Part shown: positions 61,769-64,000 of the stretch, one piece after another | How the letters are laid out: every line of letters starts with the position of its first letter | How positions within the stretch are numbered: the stretch's first letter is position 1 | DNA from: Shinisaurus crocodilurus | Lineage: Eukaryota; Chordata; Lepidosauria; Squamata; Shinisauridae | NCBI GenBank assembly: GCA_021292165.1 | Contig: CM037876.1 | Coordinates: forward strand, 37,097,075 to 37,161,074 | DNA length: 64,000 nt | Direction of reading: 5' to 3' | Program-made: the position numbers and the translations under genes | The notes under the pieces: generated by a model | What the model was told of the DNA's origin: nothing | Databases searched by the model: none | Seen by the model: the letters and a program-made list of their open reading frames with translations, nothing else

Positions 61769-62587
61769 CAGTGTGATCCAATGTGGCTGCCCATAACCCT
61801 CTGAACTTGGAGAATTACAGGCATCCTATCAAGGTCGGGAAGAGCACAGAGGCGAAGGTCACCTCCGCGCCTAGACATCCAGCTAAGGCTGGGTGCGCTG
61901 CCCGCCCCGTTTTTCCGCCCCCCACCCCCTGCCCACCCCGTACCGCTCAAACGACCCTGTACCGCGTTCAGAGGTCCCGTCACGTCATTTCCTGTCCCGG
62001 AAATGATGCGACGGGGCCTCTGCGCAGGCGCAGAACGGTCCCCGTCGCGTCATTTCCGGTCCCGGAAGTGATGCGACGGGACCGATCGAACAGAGCGGGC
62101 GGTTCTCCTCTGGATCGGGCGGCTGGAGTGGCTCTCCGCGGAGCACGCGAGCCACCCCGAAGAGGAGGTAAGGCCTCGCCGAGGCGTGAGCGGGGCCATG
62201 CTTGGCCTCGTTCTGCCCCGGCGAGGCTCGATTTACATGCCTATCCGCGCCTCTCTCGCCCTACAAAGGACTTAGATGACTGATTTTGTCCATCTAAGTC
62301 TTTTGTGCCTGCTTGCGAGGAGGACAGGCTGAGGCACCGGCAGAGCCTCACTGCTCCCCTCCCTGTCCCCCAGAACTCCCACCTAATGCCAGCTCCAAGG
62401 TCGGGCTTCCATACTTGGAGCCTCAGCCAGCACGGAAAGAACCACACTGCTTGTGAAGGCAGAGGGAGGGCGCTCTGAGGTTGAAGTCCCCGCTCCAACC
62501 TTGGAGTGCTTTTCTGAGGTCAGAGCTGGGACTCCGAATTTTCCTATGGCCATCTAGACTCTGTCTAGTGGCCATAGGATTGCGCCC
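61769..62587. mobile_element. Harbinger-like nonautonomous element, split
   Basis: Left end 'cagtgtgatccaatgtggc', right end 'gccataggattgcgccc', flanked by TAA on both sides (61,766-61,768; 62,588-62,590). Without the 371-bp insertion and one duplication it would be about 439 bp, close to the 447-bp copy at 3,185. Inner palindrome 'agtccccgctccaacc' / 'gaggtcagagctgggact'. Confidence 0.7.
61873..62243. mobile_element. GC-rich insertion, 371 bp, with 9-bp target duplication
   Basis: Flanked by exact 'tccgcgcct' (61,864-61,872; 62,244-62,252), and the host element confirms the site. Termini 'agacatccagc' and (reversed) 'taggcatgtaa' share only a short inverted motif. Inside, two 40-bp near-identical hairpins (61,977-62,016 and 62,041-62,080) carry CRE-like and ETS-like (ccggaagtg) sites, with an NRF1-like 'tgcgcaggcgca' between (62,021-62,032). 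The 166-codon frame across it is probably chance. Superfamily unknown. Confidence 0.6.
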
Positions 62588-62590
62588 TAA

Positions 62591-62787
62591 AGGTTCTAGA
62601 ATGTGGCTTGTCTTTGGCATTAGAAAGTACTGAACCACAATCAGACAACTGGATAGAAAGAGTACAATTTGCTTTTATTAAACTTAAGAGACAATTTCAC
62701 ACTTAACACATGCACCATATACCCTTAATACAAAGATACAAGAAAGAATAGTACACACACATATTTGCTGGCAAAAGACTACTTAGA
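62591..62787. other. No gene seen
   Basis: Short unassigned AT-rich DNA. Confidence 0.45.
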
Positions 62788-64000
62788 ATCATAGAAAAGT
62801 AGAGTTGGAAGGGGCCTACAAGGCCATCGAGTCCAACCCCCTGCTCAATGCAGGAATCCAGGTCAAAGCATCTCTGACAGATGTCTGTCCAGCCGCACCT
62901 TGAATGCCTCCAGACTGGGAGAGCCCACCACCTCCCTAGGTAGTTGATTCCATTGTCTTATTGCTCTGACAGTCAGGAAATTTTTCCTGATGTTTAGGTG
63001 GAATCTAGGTTCCTGTAACTTGAGCCCATTATTCCGTGTCCTGCAAACTGGGATGAACGAGAAGAGATCTTTGCCCTCCTCTGTGTGACATCCCTTCAAA
63101 TACTGGAAGAGTGCGATCATATCTCCCCTCAGTCTCCTCTTCTGAAGGCTAAACATGTCCAGTTCTTTCAGTCTCTCCTCATAGGGCCTTGTTTCCAGTC
63201 CCTTTATCATCCTTGTTGCCCTCCTCTGAACCCTCTCCAGTTTGTCTATGTCCTTGTTAAAATGAGGTGCCCAGAACTGGACACAGTACTCAAGATGAGG
63301 CCTAACCAGTGCCGAGTAAAGGGGAATTATCACTTCCCGCGATTTGGAAGCTATACTTCTATTAATACAGCCCAAAATTGCATTTGCCTTCTTTGCAGCC
63401 ACGTCGCATTGCTGGCTCATATTCAGTTTGTGATCTACCACAATTCCAAGATCCTTCTCACTTGTAGTATTGTTGAGCCAAGTGTCCCCCATTCTGTAAC
63501 TCTGCATTTGGTTTCCTCTCCCTAGGTGCAGCACTTGGCATTTATCCCTGTTAAATTTCATTCTGTTGTTTTCGGCCCAGCGCTCCAGCCTATCAAGGTC
63601 ACTTTGAATTTTGTTTCTGTCTTCCAGAGTATTAGCTGTTCCACCCAACTTTGTGTCATCTGCAAATTTGATAAGCATTCCCTGTACCTCCTCATCCAAG
63701 TCATTAATAAAAATGTTGAAGAGCACCGGGCCCAGGACCGAGCCCTGTGGTACCCCGCTCGTTACCTCTCCCCAGTTTGAGAAGGAACCATTGATAAGCA
63801 CTCTTTGAGTCCGATTCTGTAGCCAATTGTGGATCCACCTGATAGTTGATCCATCTAGCCCACTCTTAGCTAGCTTACTAATCAGGATATCATGAGGCAC
63901 TTTGTCGAAAGCTTTGCTGAAGTCCAGGTATATAATGTCCACAGCATTCCCACAGTCCACAAGGGAGGTTACCCGATCAAAAAATGAGATCAGATTAGTC
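62788..64000 (-). mobile_element. CR1 LINE, 3' part, continues past window
   Basis: The minus strand has the CR1 reverse transcriptase from catalytic block A to the C-terminus, then a short 3' UTR ending in 'ccccttccaactctactt' and 'tctatgattct'. The reading frame is undamaged in the visible part. The nested copy at 23,148-23,440 belongs to the same subfamily. Confidence 0.9.
62863..64000 (-). CDS. CR1 ORF2 fragment: reverse transcriptase, open to window edge
   Basis: This polymerase copies CR1 RNA during target-primed integration. The visible frame enters from the window edge (TNLISFFDRVTSLVDCGN) and continues for 365 codons after the GTG at 63,960, which is an internal codon. Catalytic block A is IIYLDFSKAFDKVPHD (residues 9-24 from that GTG), block B SGVPQGSVLGPVLFNIF (68-84) and the active site KFADDTKLGG (98-107). 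The C-terminal region has [19 protein letters not shown] and [15 protein letters not shown], ending HLSEML. No stop or frameshift was seen, so this copy is fairly young. Whether the 5' part (endonuclease, ORF1) exists lies outside the window. Confidence 0.85.
   Translation of the reverse strand, partial: TNLISFFDRVTSLVDCGNAVDIIYLDFSKAFDKVPHDILISKLAKSGLDGSTIRWIHNWLQNRTQRVLINGSFSNWGEVTSGVPQGSVLGPVLFNIFINDLDEEVQGMLIKFADDTKLGGTANTLEDRNKIQSDLDRLERWAENNRMKFNRDKCQVLHLGRGNQMQSYRMGDTWLNNTTSEKDLGIVVDHKLNMSQQCDVAAKKANAILGCINRSIASKSREVIIPLYSALVRPHLEYCVQFWAPHFNKDIDKLERVQRRATRMIKGLETRPYEERLKELDMFSLQKRRLRGDMIALFQYLKGCHTEEGKDLFSFIPVCRTRNNGLKLQEPRFHLNIRKNFLTVRAIRQWNQLPREVVGSPSLEAFKVRLDRHLSEML

Noticed and set aside
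61783..62283. 166-codon plus-strand frame
   Set aside because: It crosses the boundary of a MITE and its nested GC-rich insertion, so it cannot be an inherited gene; similarity is lacking.

Overview
This window looks like intergenic or intronic DNA of a squamate reptile (lizard or snake). The evidence is the repeat community: CR1 and L2 LINEs, tRNA-headed SINEs whose 3' ends copy local LINE tails, a 5S-rRNA-derived SINE head, and very many short palindromic MITEs, including the 'GCAATCCTAT' type that I recognise as abundant in squamates. I cannot name the species. I found no confirmed host protein-coding gene, tRNA gene, rRNA gene or CRISPR array. Every long open reading frame with recognisable protein similarity is reverse transcriptase or endonuclease from a LINE.

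Layout. 0-12.7 kb: old L2 and CR1 remnants, SINEs, and a 1.8-kb foldback cluster (7.3-9.2 kb) that splits a SINE. 12.8-15.6 kb: a large CpG island with GC boxes that carries a GC-rich 506-bp hAT-like insertion with an exact 8-bp target duplication. 16.6-20.9 kb: palindromic MITEs and a 5'-truncated L2. 21-24.7 kb: a nearly complete but decayed CR1 (end of ORF1, endonuclease, reverse transcriptase) with a second, opposite CR1 inside it. 25-26.8 kb: a 5S-headed, CR1-tailed composite interrupted by an RTE-like LINE with an exact 8-bp target duplication. 26.8-28.4 kb: mostly unique DNA with a perfect CRE. 28.6-33 kb: L2 copies, one with an intact 610-codon frame. 34.6-45.9 kb: SINEs, foldback repeats and MITEs, including a perfect 130-bp palindrome. 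46-50 kb: short DNA transposons, a promoter-like unit with CCAAT and TATA boxes, and a second CpG island with CCAAT, GC and TATA-like elements followed by consensus splice donors. 50-60.2 kb: an almost full-length decayed L2, truncated L2 copies, SINEs and another hAT-like element. 60.5-61.0 kb: a unique AT-rich block with homeodomain cores, a possible conserved noncoding element. 61.8-62.6 kb: a Harbinger-like element split by a GC-rich insertion with a 9-bp duplication. 62.8-64 kb: a CR1 with an open frame running off the window edge.

How the parts relate. CR1 and L2 supply the retrotransposition machinery. One SINE family ends like the local CR1 tail and another like the local L2 tail, which suggests two LINE/SINE partnerships. 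The short DNA elements fall into at least two groups: hAT-like (8-bp duplications, CAG termini) and PIF/Harbinger-like (TWA duplications, GCAATCCTAT termini). Nesting and duplications give relative ages for many insertions. All superfamily names are inferences from structure; no database search was possible.
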